A DNA stretch of 14,375 nt from NCBI GenBank assembly GCA_002490775.1, contig DKUR01000023.1, positions 1 through 14,375 of the forward strand. Direction: 5' to 3'. This DNA comes from Lachnospiraceae bacterium UBA7199 (GTDB taxonomy: Bacteria; Bacillota; Clostridia; Lachnospirales; Lachnospiraceae). Both the position numbers and the translations under genes were made by a program. Position 1 is the first letter of the stretch; each line of letters begins with the position of its first letter. This document shows, piece after piece, positions 1-7,157 of the stretch. A model generated the notes under the pieces. The model searched no databases. It was not told the DNA's origin and was given only the letters and a program-made list of their open reading frames with translations.

Positions 1-264
1 TGCCATCCCAACACTTTTTCAGGGATGGATATGACGGTAATTGCAGCCGTTATTTTAGGAGGAACAAAGGTGACAGGAGGTTCGGGAAGTATTACTGGAG
101 TTATGCTTGGGACGATGCTCTTTGTGATTGTTAATAACAGTCTGCAGCTTATGGGGATTCCAAATTACTGGCAGAAATTTTTCCTTGGAGTGCTGATTGT
201 GCTTGGAACCGGAATTGCAGCCTTTCAGGTAAGCAGAAAGAGAAAGAAAGGGAAAGCAGGATGA
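1..264 (+). CDS. ABC sugar transporter permease, RbsC type (3' fragment)
   Basis: This is the last 87 residues of an inner-membrane permease; the reading frame is open from the first base, so the gene begins left of the window. The fragment carries the family signature around VIAAVILGGTKVTGGSGS, followed by a membrane segment, NNSLQLMGIPNYWQ and a final hydrophobic helix ending in a very basic tail (KRKKGKAG). That pattern is typical of the C-terminus of RbsC/YtfT-like permeases (BPD_transp_2 family) that import ribose, galactofuranose and similar sugars. Its stop overlaps the start of the next permease by 4 bp, so the two are translationally coupled and probably form a heterodimeric channel, as in YtfT/YjfF. 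The binding protein and ATPase are expected upstream, outside the window. Confidence 0.9.
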   Translation, partial: CHPNTFSGMDMTVIAAVILGGTKVTGGSGSITGVMLGTMLFVIVNNSLQLMGIPNYWQKFFLGVLIVLGTGIAAFQVSRKRKKGKAG

Positions 265-1280
265 TAAAACAATTTAAACAAATGTTTGCAGCCGGAAATT
301 GGACACATCCGGCCAGGGACAGTGTGAAGCGGCAGCTTCTGTTATTGGTGGTTTTGTTTGTGGTCATGAGCATTTTAAGGCCTTCTTTGTTCCTGACTTC
401 ATCTAATTTAAATGCAATGGCTTATCAGTTCCCAGAATATGGCCTGATTGCTTTAGGAGTAATGTTTGCCATGATTGCAGGAGGGATAGACCTTTCTTTG
501 ATAGGAATCGCAAATCTTACAGCCATTCTTATGGCGAAGCTGCTGATTTCATGGACCGGAGAAGAAATGTCAGGAATACAAAATGCAGGCATTTTCTTCA
601 TTTGTTTTCTTTTAAGTATGGCGGTAGGGGCAGCCTGCGGCATGTTAAATGGTTATTTGATTTCAGGTTTAAAGATTCCTGCCATGCTTGCAACATTAGG
701 AAGTCTTCAACTTTTTTCAGGAATAGGAATGATTATTACAAAGGGAAAGGCGATTACAGGAGTTCCAGAAGCTTATGTAAGGATGGGAACAGGAAAGTTG
801 TTTGTTTTTTTGCCGGTACCGCTGGTTATTTATATAGGAGCGGTCTTTATCTGTCATTATGCTATGTCCAGAAGTACTTTTGGAATGAGACTTAAGTTGA
901 TGGGAACCAGTCAGAAGGCAGCTTTATTTGCAGGTCAGAATAATAAACGAACGACTATGAAATCACATATGGCAGGGGGAATGCTGGCTTCTTTTTCAGG
1001 ATTTATTATGCTTGCAAGAATGAATTCGGCAAGGCCGGATTTTGGAAGCTCTTACACAATGCAGTCCATTTTGATTGTGGTACTTGGCGGTGTAGATCCG
1101 GCCGGAGGGTTTGGAACAGTAAAGGGAGTTGTTCTGGCTACGCTTATTTTACAGTGTTTTTCTTCAGGACTTAATATGTTTCCTGCTATCAGCCCTTATT
1201 TAAAGCAGCTGGCTTGGGGTTTGACTTTGCTTGCAGTTATGATTATGAATTTTTACAGTCGTCAAAAGAAAGCTGAGTGA
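261..1280 (+). CDS. ABC sugar transporter permease, RbsC/YjfF type
   Basis: A complete 339-residue integral membrane permease of the RbsC family. A basic N-terminus is followed by a first hydrophobic helix (about residues 24-40), a helix ending in the hallmark GGIDLS (74-79), further membrane segments (about 110-131, 140-160, 180-200, 240-252), and the conserved cytoplasmic-loop signature VVLGGVDPAGGFGTVKG (273-289) before the last helices. Length fits the usual 310-340 residues. The ATG overlaps the previous stop (ATGA) and sits behind an AGCAGG element. Two non-identical RbsC-like permeases in tandem resemble the YtfT-YjfF galactofuranose importer more than the single-permease ribose system. 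The transported sugar is unknown; the downstream kinase and epimerases suggest a ketose or pentose-like sugar. Confidence 0.9.
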   Translation: MIKQFKQMFAAGNWTHPARDSVKRQLLLLVVLFVVMSILRPSLFLTSSNLNAMAYQFPEYGLIALGVMFAMIAGGIDLSLIGIANLTAILMAKLLISWTGEEMSGIQNAGIFFICFLLSMAVGAACGMLNGYLISGLKIPAMLATLGSLQLFSGIGMIITKGKAITGVPEAYVRMGTGKLFVFLPVPLVIYIGAVFICHYAMSRSTFGMRLKLMGTSQKAALFAGQNNKRTTMKSHMAGGMLASFSGFIMLARMNSARPDFGSSYTMQSILIVVLGGVDPAGGFGTVKGVVLATLILQCFSSGLNMFPAISPYLKQLAWGLTLLAVMIMNFYSRQKKAE

Positions 1281-1289
1281 GAGAAAGGA

Positions 1290-1325
1290 AATGCCGGTGG
1301 TGATGTTTCTGGCAGTACCGGCATT
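1290..1325 (+). promoter_or_regulatory. Intercistronic inverted repeat (hairpin) between permease and regulator genes
   Basis: A perfect 9-bp inverted repeat: AATGCCGGT at 1290-1298 and ACCGGCATT at 1317-1325, separated by 18 nt. It lies in the only sizeable gap (63 bp) of the transporter-regulator part of the operon and ends just before the regulator's Shine-Dalgarno (1331-1336). The following bases (AATTT) are a poor T-tract, so an attenuator, RNA-processing or stability stem is more likely than a strong terminator. An operator is also possible, although the 18-nt spacer is long for a LacI-type site. The repeat is seen directly; its role is inference. Confidence 0.55.
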
Positions 1326-1330
1326 AATTT

Positions 1331-1336
1331 GGAGGA
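1331..1336 (+). promoter_or_regulatory. Ribosome binding site that fixes the LacI-SBP start
   Basis: GGAGGA at 1331-1336 lies 7 nt before ATG 1344. A TTG at 1329 would extend the frame by five residues, but it sits on the Shine-Dalgarno itself and cannot use it. The protein from 1344 begins MPTIKDVAKKSGVS, the normal beginning of a LacI headpiece. Confidence 0.85.
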
Positions 1337-1343
1337 AGTACGC

Positions 1344-3584
1344 ATGCCGACTATAAAAGATGTAGCAAAAAAATCAGGTGTTTCTATTGCAACGGTGTCC
1401 AACATTTTAAATAATAAGGCATCTGTAGGTGAGGAAATTTATCAAAGAGTTTACAGTGCAATGGAGGAGCTGGATTATAAGCCCAATATGCTGGCCAGAA
1501 ATTTAAAATCCAATGGCGTGAAATTTGTGGGGATCATTGTTCCTGCCTTTTTAGGCATATATCAGGACATTATAGAAGGAATCCAGCGTGAATTGTCGGA
1601 ATATGATTTTTACCTGATTACCAGAACCACAAACGATATGATAAACAAAGAAAAAAAGCTGATTGATGAGTTTATAGGACTTGGTGTATGTGGGATTTTT
1701 GTTGTTACATCTTTTCGGGATATGGAATATTACAAAAAGGCGGCGGATGCGGGAATTTCCCTTGTTTTTATAGAACGGACGGTAGATGAATTAAATTATT
1801 CCAGTGTAGTGTTTGACAACAGGAGCATGGTGAAAAATCTGCTTCGCAGTTTATTGGCAAAGACATGTAAAGTAGAAGAGTTATGGCTGATTACCGGTGA
1901 TTTATCTTACAGCTCGGAGAGAGATTTTGTGGAGGGCGCTTATCTTGCAGTAGAAGAAGCAGGAATGCAGGCAAAGGAACTGAAAAGGTCTCAGGTTTCT
2001 TTCAGTGAGCTGCAGGCTTTTGCAGATATGATGAATTTGATAGGCAGGGCGGACGAGATTCCTCCCAATGTGATTCTTTCCAGCGAAAGAATATTGGAGA
2101 GTTTTATGGAAATGCTGTCTATTTATGACAGAAAAGATGTCCATGTATTTGTTCCGGTAGGAGAGAGATGGAGCAGCGCAGGGAGGAATGAATCAATTTG
2201 TGAGATTCCCCGCAGAGCAGTTTATTGTGGGAAAAGATGTGCCCAGCTTATGCTGGAATTTGTGAAAAAACCAGCTACAAATGAAAATACGCAGATTGTA
2301 ATTCCCACACAGGCATTAAAGGAAGACCAGTTGATTTCTTATATACCGGCGCTCCACAGGCCTTTAAAGATTTTATTAACCTCAAATGCCATGACAACTG
2401 CACTATTAAGGCTTCTTCCGGCATTTATGAGGGAATCCGGTATACAGGTGGAAACAAAAATATTTACCTATCAGCAGGAATTGTACGAAGAAATTATGAA
2501 GCAGTATGAAAGCGGTAGCAGGGAGTATGATGTTTATATGATGGATTCCCCCTGGATTGAATACTTTCGTCAGATACAGTGTGTGCTTACGTTGAATCCT
2601 TATCTGGAAAAAGAAAAAGAATATGTGAAAAGCTTTGTGCCAGAAATCTGGAATAAGCTGAACGGGGGAAATGGCAGGATTATAGGTATTCCTCTTGTCA
2701 GCATGACGCAGCTTCTTTTATATAGAAGAGATCTTTTTAAAAGTCCGGCGCTTCAAAGGGCTTATTACAGGAAAAATGGTTTGGAGCTGGGGCTTCCCTC
2801 CACCTGGACAGAATATAATTTTCTGGCAAAGTTTTTTACCCGGGAATTTACAAAGGATTCTCCTACGGAATATGGAACTTGTCTTCTGGGAAAGAAGCCT
2901 AACGGATTAATACAGGAATTCTTTCCAAGGCAATGGAGCTTTCATGGGACGATCATGAACAAAAATCAGGTAGTAATAGATTCTCCGCAGAATGTCAGGG
3001 CAGTGCGAAATCTGATGGAAGCGTATGAATGTTCGTTGCCGCAGATATGGGATTTAATGGAGAACGAACAGATTGATGCTTTTGCAAAAGGGAATATTGC
3101 ATTTATCAGCACTTACAGCGGACATATTAAAAGCATTTTAGATTCTCAGTTTGGAAGTATTGGCGATCGCTTAGGTTATGCGGTTCTGCCGGGTAAGTAT
3201 TCTCTGGTGGGAAGCTGGCTTTTGGCTGTCAATGGAAACTGTCAGAATCCAGATACCGCGTTTTCTTTTATCAAATGGATTACTTCGGGAACGAGAGCAA
3301 TGCAGTGTAGTGTATTGGGCGGCTTTATGCCCAAGCAGACAGTAAATTTAAGTGAGCAGATTAAAACAATCTATCCCTGGAACGAGCATCTTGAGGATTA
3401 TGTCAGGATGGAGCGTCAAAGGGAAAATATCAGAAATGCAAAAGGAACCTATATCAATAATTATTCTATTGAAGGCGTGATAGCAGATGGTCTGCAGGAT
3501 GTTCTTTGTAAAAAATGCGGTATTGAAGAGATGCTGGAAGATTGCAAAGAACAGATTAGTGCGATGGTCAGGGAGTGGAAGTAG
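1344..3584 (+). CDS. LacI-family regulator fused to a family-1 solute-binding domain
   Basis: A 746-residue protein, more than twice the usual 330-350 of LacI regulators. Residues 2-25 form the LacI helix-turn-helix (TIKDVAKKSGVSIATVSN) and 45-56 the hinge helix (YKPNMLARNLKS). Residues about 60-335 match the type I periplasmic-binding fold of LacI effector domains (KFVGIIVP onward). Residues about 341-746 resemble a type II family-1 extracellular solute-binding protein: LKILLTSN start, IIGIPLVSMTQLLLYRRDLF, LPSTWTEYNFLAKFF, and the AFAKGNIAFISTYSG and ILDSQFG-type segments. There is no signal peptide or membrane helix, so it should act in the cytoplasm as a DNA-binding sensor with two ligand-binding modules. 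It sits between transporter and enzyme genes and probably controls this operon. Which domain binds the inducer is unknown. Confidence 0.85.
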   Translation: MPTIKDVAKKSGVSIATVSNILNNKASVGEEIYQRVYSAMEELDYKPNMLARNLKSNGVKFVGIIVPAFLGIYQDIIEGIQRELSEYDFYLITRTTNDMINKEKKLIDEFIGLGVCGIFVVTSFRDMEYYKKAADAGISLVFIERTVDELNYSSVVFDNRSMVKNLLRSLLAKTCKVEELWLITGDLSYSSERDFVEGAYLAVEEAGMQAKELKRSQVSFSELQAFADMMNLIGRADEIPPNVILSSERILESFMEMLSIYDRKDVHVFVPVGERWSSAGRNESICEIPRRAVYCGKRCAQLMLEFVKKPATNENTQIVIPTQALKEDQLISYIPALHRPLKILLTSNAMTTALLRLLPAFMRESGIQVETKIFTYQQELYEEIMKQYESGSREYDVYMMDSPWIEYFRQIQCVLTLNPYLEKEKEYVKSFVPEIWNKLNGGNGRIIGIPLVSMTQLLLYRRDLFKSPALQRAYYRKNGLELGLPSTWTEYNFLAKFFTREFTKDSPTEYGTCLLGKKPNGLIQEFFPRQWSFHGTIMNKNQVVIDSPQNVRAVRNLMEAYECSLPQIWDLMENEQIDAFAKGNIAFISTYSGHIKSILDSQFGSIGDRLGYAVLPGKYSLVGSWLLAVNGNCQNPDTAFSFIKWITSGTRAMQCSVLGGFMPKQTVNLSEQIKTIYPWNEHLEDYVRMERQRENIRNAKGTYINNYSIEGVIADGLQDVLCKKCGIEEMLEDCKEQISAMVREWK

Positions 3585-4280
3585 ATGAAAAAAGTGAAAA
3601 TAACCCCTTCGATGCTGGCATCCAATCATGGAAATTTAAGACAGGAGGTACAAAGAGTACAGGAATGGGGAAGCGATGGGCTTCACATAGATATTATGGA
3701 GCCGGAGGCGGTGGGAGATTTGGGGTTTACGCCCCGAATGGCGAAGGCAGTTCAGGAATGCTGCCGGCTGCCAGTAGAGTATCATATGATGCTTAAGGAT
3801 TATAGGAAAGGTATGCTGCTTTTTAAAGGGCTTTATATGGAAGAACTGGTAATGCAGTATGAAACATCAGAGGATTCTTCTGTCATTTTGTGGGAAGCAC
3901 TGCTGCAGGAGGCAGGAAATTATGCGGCAAAGGCAGGTCTTTCCTTTGCACCGGATACGCAGCTTAAAGGAAAAGAAGCGCTTCTTCCCCTGTGCAGCGT
4001 AGTGGTTTTAATGGGGGTGGAGCCGGGCAGAGGCGGCAGCAGGTTTCAGGAAAAAACCATAGAAAAAATAAAAGAACTTGTCTGTATAAGGAAACGACTG
4101 GATATTCCACAATTGGTGATTGCTGTTGATGGAGGATTAAATCTTGAAAATGGGCGCAGATGCATTATGGCAGGAGCTGATAAGCTGGTCATAGGAACTG
4201 CACTTTTTCATCATCCAAATCCAGCAGAAATGATACGAGAAATAAAAGAAGACAAAGGAGAAAGCGATGATTTGTTATAA
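3585..4280 (+). CDS. Ribulose-phosphate 3-epimerase family protein (Rpe/AlsE-like)
   Basis: A 231-residue cytoplasmic TIM-barrel protein of the Rpe family, which epimerises C3 of ketose phosphates (D-ribulose-5-P/D-xylulose-5-P, or D-allulose-6-P/fructose-6-P for AlsE). The metal and acid/base residues of the family are in place: S9 in ITPSML, H34 and D36 in HIDIM, H67 in EYHMML, and D182 in VDGG. The phosphate-gripping parts GVEPGRGG (144-151) and GTALF (204-208) are also present. The loop after HIDIM (EPEAVGDLGF) lacks the usual DG, and the middle region is diverged, so a substrate other than ribulose-5-phosphate is likely. Its ATG follows the regulator stop with no gap, with GGGAGTGG as a Shine-Dalgarno inside the upstream gene. 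Confidence 0.8.
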   Translation: MKKVKITPSMLASNHGNLRQEVQRVQEWGSDGLHIDIMEPEAVGDLGFTPRMAKAVQECCRLPVEYHMMLKDYRKGMLLFKGLYMEELVMQYETSEDSSVILWEALLQEAGNYAAKAGLSFAPDTQLKGKEALLPLCSVVVLMGVEPGRGGSRFQEKTIEKIKELVCIRKRLDIPQLVIAVDGGLNLENGRRCIMAGADKLVIGTALFHHPNPAEMIREIKEDKGESDDLL

Positions 4281-4773
4281 TGAAAAAATAATAGTTCAAT
4301 CAACAGGAGGACACCCTTCTTTTCACGATATTTCTGAAAAAGTGAAGGAAGCTGTAATGCGTTCAGGAGTAAAGCAGGGGATTTGCACTATCTATTCTCA
4401 TCACACCACCTGTTCAGTGATGATTCAGGAATTATCTCATGACAGAAATTTTTACGGGCTTGAATATTTACAGCAGGATCTCTGTAATCTGATGGAAAAG
4501 CTGGTTCCCACATGCAGGACAGAAGGACAATATATGCATCCCGGACCGGCCCATATTGATTTTGCAATGAATGAAGTGGGTGAGGTGGGTGAATGGACTT
4601 GCCTGAATACGGACGCACATTTAAGGTCTTGTTTGTTTGGACGCTCTGAAAGTATTGTATTGGAGGAGGGCAGGCTTGATCTTGGTGAGTTTGGCCATAT
4701 TTATATGATTGACTGGGATCAGGTCAGAGCCAGGGAAAGGGTTGTGCAGATACAGATTATTGGCATTGAGTAG
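4267..4773 (+). CDS. YjbQ/UPF0047 family protein
   Basis: A 168-residue soluble protein of the YjbQ (UPF0047, COG0432) family. The family's histidine motif appears as SHHTTCSVMIQE (44-55), the second as LNTDAHLRS (113-121), then GRLDLGEF (135-142) and DWDQVRARERVVQIQIIG (149-166). The usual HGEGN before DAH is replaced by WTCLNT, so this is a diverged branch. Database names such as 'secondary thiamine-phosphate synthase enzyme' rest on a weak side activity of E. coli YjbQ; no thiamine gene is nearby. Placement between an epimerase and a sugar kinase, with a 14-bp overlap with the epimerase and a good AAAGGAG at 4254-4260, argues for a role in sugar-phosphate chemistry. That role is inference. 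Confidence 0.85.
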   Translation: MICYNEKIIVQSTGGHPSFHDISEKVKEAVMRSGVKQGICTIYSHHTTCSVMIQELSHDRNFYGLEYLQQDLCNLMEKLVPTCRTEGQYMHPGPAHIDFAMNEVGEVGEWTCLNTDAHLRSCLFGRSESIVLEEGRLDLGEFGHIYMIDWDQVRARERVVQIQIIGIE

Positions 4774-4803
4774 AGCGAAATTAGTTAATTGTTGGTGCGG
4801 CAT

Positions 4804-4808
4804 GGAGG
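4804..4808 (+). promoter_or_regulatory. Ribosome binding site that fixes the kinase start
   Basis: GGAGG at 4804-4808 lies 5 nt before ATG 4814. The in-frame ATGs at 4802 and 4811 overlap or crowd this element. Starting at 4814 gives MKKYSIGIDFGTLSAR, the normal AraB N-terminus. Confidence 0.75.
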
Positions 4809-4813
4809 AAATG

Positions 4814-6502
4814 ATGAAAAAATATAGTATTGGAATAGATTTTGGAACACTTTCGGCGAGAGCGGTTCTTGCGGATGTTTCCAGTGGAGAGATTATGGCA
4901 TCCGATACATACGAGTACAGGCATGGAGTCATAGAACAGCAAATGCCAGACGGAACCAGACTGCCGGAAGGGTTTGCCTTACAGGATCCTGGAGATTATC
5001 TGGAAGCAGTTGCCGCACTTGTTCCCGGATTGTTTTCTTTAGCTGGAATTTCGGCAGAGCAGGTAATTGGAGTTGGAACAGATTTTACTTCTTCCACAAT
5101 GATTCCAGTAAAAAAAGACGGAACACCTCTTTGCAGACTGGAGCAATATAAAAACCGGCCTTTTGCTTATGCGGTTTTATGGAAGCATCATGCATCCCAA
5201 AAAGCGGCAGATCAAATTAATGAAAAAGCAGAGGAAACCGGTCAAAAATGGCTGGACCGCTATGGGGGAAAAATTTCTTCGGAATGGAGTATCCCAAAGC
5301 TTTTGCAAATGTACGAAGAAGATCAGGAAATTTATGAGCAGACAGATGTCTGGGTAGAGGCTGTCGACTGGATTGTATGGCAGCTGACCGGAATTGAAAA
5401 TCACAGTTACAGCACGATGGAGTTTAAGGCAATTTGGGATCAGAAGGAAGGGTTTCCGGCACAGGAATTTTTTAGAAAGCTTGCACCGGGATTTGAGAAG
5501 GAAGCAGTCAAAAAGCTGGGGACAAATTTTCTGCCCCAGGGCGTTAAAGCAGGTGGGATTACTCCCTATATGGCACAAGTGACCGGATTAAAAGAAGGTA
5601 CGCCGGTAAGCAGTGGAATTGTGGATGCCTATGCCTGTCTTCCGGCAGTGGGAATAGACGGACCGGGAAAAATGCTTTTGATTGTGGGAACTTCGGTGTG
5701 CGAAATTTTGGTGGAGCCGGAAGGAAAAGATGTACCGGGACTTTGCGGGAGAGCCAGGGATGGAATTCTGCCAGGGTATTACGCACATGAAGGGGCCCAG
5801 TCGGCCGGAGGGGATATTCTTGCATGGTTTACAAAAGAATGCTGCAGTGGAGAAATGGAAAGAGAAGCTGAAAAGAAAAAAATATCCTTACATACACTTT
5901 TGACGGAAAAAGCAGCCAGACTACGCCCCGGAGAAACAGGACTTTTGGCATTGGACTGGTGGAATGGCAATAATTGTCTTCTGGATGACATGTATTTAAG
6001 CGGAATGATTGTGGGACTTACGCTTTCTTCCAAGCCGGAGGAAATTTACCGGGCGATTATGGAAAGTATCGTATTTGGAAGCAGGGTAAATGTAGAACAG
6101 TTTCAAAAGCATGGCATTTTGGTAGAGCAGATATTAGCAGCCGGAGGAATTTGTAAAAAAAATGAATTGATGATGCAGATCTATGCGGATGTGCTTAATA
6201 TGCCAGTGTATGTTTCAGATGCAGAGCAGGGGCCGGCTTTAGGGAGCGCCATGTTTGGGGCAGTTGCAGCCGGTAAAAAAGGGGGAGGTTATGATTCCAT
6301 TTATGAGGCAGTTCCTAAAATGAAGGCTCCAGTTGAGAAAATTTATGACCCTGTTCCGGCCCATGTAAAGATTTATGATGAATTGTTTTTAGAATATAAA
6401 AAACTGCACGATTACTTTGGATGCGGAGGAAATGACGTTATGTATCGTTTAAGACATATGAAAACAGGTAAATGTGTTACGAACAAAGTCTCCGGATTTT
6501 GA
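4814..6502 (+). CDS. araB: Ribulokinase-like FGGY carbohydrate kinase (AraB family)
   Basis: A 562-residue FGGY kinase, the normal AraB length, that would phosphorylate a 2-ketopentose (AraB enzymes accept L- and D-ribulose and the xyluloses) using ATP. Family signatures run in order: GIDFGTLSARAVL (7-19) phosphate loop, ALQDPGDYLE (55-64), GVGTDFTSSTMIPV (86-99), WKHHASQ (123-129), RYGGKISSEW (149-158), EAVDWIVWQLTG (182-193), the catalytic Asp271 in IVDAY, GTS (292-294), GAQSAGGDILAWF (327-339), DWWNGN (381-386) and the nucleotide site AAGGICKKN (442-450). Two usually strong AraB positions differ: VDAHV reads VDAYA, and YEAGQS reads HEGAQS. No araA or araD lies in the window, so an arabinose pathway is not supported; the sugar may enter as a ketose. 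Confidence 0.85.
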   Translation: MKKYSIGIDFGTLSARAVLADVSSGEIMASDTYEYRHGVIEQQMPDGTRLPEGFALQDPGDYLEAVAALVPGLFSLAGISAEQVIGVGTDFTSSTMIPVKKDGTPLCRLEQYKNRPFAYAVLWKHHASQKAADQINEKAEETGQKWLDRYGGKISSEWSIPKLLQMYEEDQEIYEQTDVWVEAVDWIVWQLTGIENHSYSTMEFKAIWDQKEGFPAQEFFRKLAPGFEKEAVKKLGTNFLPQGVKAGGITPYMAQVTGLKEGTPVSSGIVDAYACLPAVGIDGPGKMLLIVGTSVCEILVEPEGKDVPGLCGRARDGILPGYYAHEGAQSAGGDILAWFTKECCSGEMEREAEKKKISLHTLLTEKAARLRPGETGLLALDWWNGNNCLLDDMYLSGMIVGLTLSSKPEEIYRAIMESIVFGSRVNVEQFQKHGILVEQILAAGGICKKNELMMQIYADVLNMPVYVSDAEQGPALGSAMFGAVAAGKKGGGYDSIYEAVPKMKAPVEKIYDPVPAHVKIYDELFLEYKKLHDYFGCGGNDVMYRLRHMKTGKCVTNKVSGF

Positions 6503-6512
6503 AAGGAGCATG

Positions 6513-7124
6513 ATGATAAATATGGATATCTATCAAACCATCATAAAGGAAATTGAAAATGTATTGTTATCAGTGGACAGACGGGAAATAAAAAAATTAA
6601 AACAGGAAATTTTGATGGCACGAAGGATTTATGTTGCAGGAGCCGGAAGATCAGGACTTGTGGCGGGAAGTTTTGCAATGCGTCTTTGTCAGTTGGGGCT
6701 GTGTGCTTTTCTGGTGGGGGAAGTGGCAGCCACTGCCATTGGAGAAGGGGATCTTCTTATTTTGATTTCAGGCTCAGGCAATACGGAAAGCATAGTTCGT
6801 TTTTCCCGAAAAGCAAAACGGGAAAAGACGAAAGCAGCGCTTCTTACCGTGTCAGGGGAAGGAAGAGCGGCTGCCAATTGCAGCCTGATCATAAAAATGC
6901 CCGGGACTTGTGAGAAAGATGCAGCAGGAAAGAAGAAGGATGTCGCAGACAGAAAAGAAGATGCAGTAGACAGAAGGGCAGGCGCGGAAGGAACTAGGCA
7001 GCCTATGGGGGCCTTGTTTGAACAGAGCGTTCTGCTTTTGCTGGACGGACTTGTGCTGGAGTTAATGGAAAGCCTGCAGGAAACTTCCCAGACAATGATG
7101 AGAAGACATGCAAATCTGGAGTAG
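6513..7124 (+). CDS. 6-phospho-3-hexuloisomerase-like SIS-domain protein (HxlB family)
   Basis: A 203-residue cytoplasmic sugar isomerase (SIS) protein closest in pattern to HxlB, which interconverts 3-hexulose-6-phosphate and fructose-6-phosphate. Seen are VAGAGRSGLVA (41-51), FLVGEVAATAIGEGDLL (66-82), LISGSGNTES (84-93), QPMGALFEQ (163-171) and the typical ending MMRRHANLE. Between the SIS core and QPMGALFEQ is a charged insertion (about 134-158) built from three 7-residue repeats, which makes the protein about 20 residues longer than usual. The start is chosen at ATG 6513, 4 nt after AAAGGAG (6502-6508); ATG 6510 is too close, and 6522 is possible. The hexulose-phosphate synthase partner (HxlA) is absent here, so the substrate may be another 3-ketose phosphate made by the neighbouring epimerases. 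Confidence 0.8.
   Translation: MINMDIYQTIIKEIENVLLSVDRREIKKLKQEILMARRIYVAGAGRSGLVAGSFAMRLCQLGLCAFLVGEVAATAIGEGDLLILISGSGNTESIVRFSRKAKREKTKAALLTVSGEGRAAANCSLIIKMPGTCEKDAAGKKKDVADRKEDAVDRRAGAEGTRQPMGALFEQSVLLLLDGLVLELMESLQETSQTMMRRHANLE
6915..6977 (+). repeat. Three imperfect 21-bp tandem repeats inside the SIS gene
   Basis: The units 6915-6935, 6936-6956 and 6957-6977 encode KDAAGKK, KDVADRK and EDAVDRR. They keep the reading frame and lengthen a loop of the HxlB-like protein just before its conserved QPMGALFEQ segment. The second and third units match at about 14 of 21 bases by hand count. The charged, Ala/Asp/Lys-rich sequence suggests a helix or flexible linker produced by duplication. Confidence 0.65.
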
Positions 7125-7157
7125 AAAAAGGCAGGCAGAAAGGAGCAGGGTTAAAAA

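Noticed and set aside
1329..1343. TTG start giving a five-residue longer LacI-SBP protein
   Set aside because: It overlaps the ribosome binding site at 1331-1336; ATG 1344 has correct spacing and gives the standard LacI N-terminus.
1291..1356. Possible 21-codon leader peptide (ATG 1291) overlapping the hairpin and the regulator start
   Set aside because: The AAAGGA before it is only 1-2 nt from the ATG, and the peptide shows no codon bias suggesting attenuation; chance is likely.
2507..2520. Sequence close to a catabolite-repression (cre) site, one mismatch to TGWAANCGNTNWCA
   Set aside because: It lies deep inside the regulator's coding sequence, is asymmetric, and one such near match per few kilobases is not surprising.
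3575..3796. Plus-strand open frame of 73 codons overlapping the epimerase gene
   Set aside because: It is a shadow in another frame of the Rpe-like gene, whose catalytic residues fix the true frame.
4709..4813. Upstream ATG extending the kinase by 35 residues
   Set aside because: The extension overlaps the YjbQ gene, lacks a ribosome binding site and does not resemble the AraB N-terminus.
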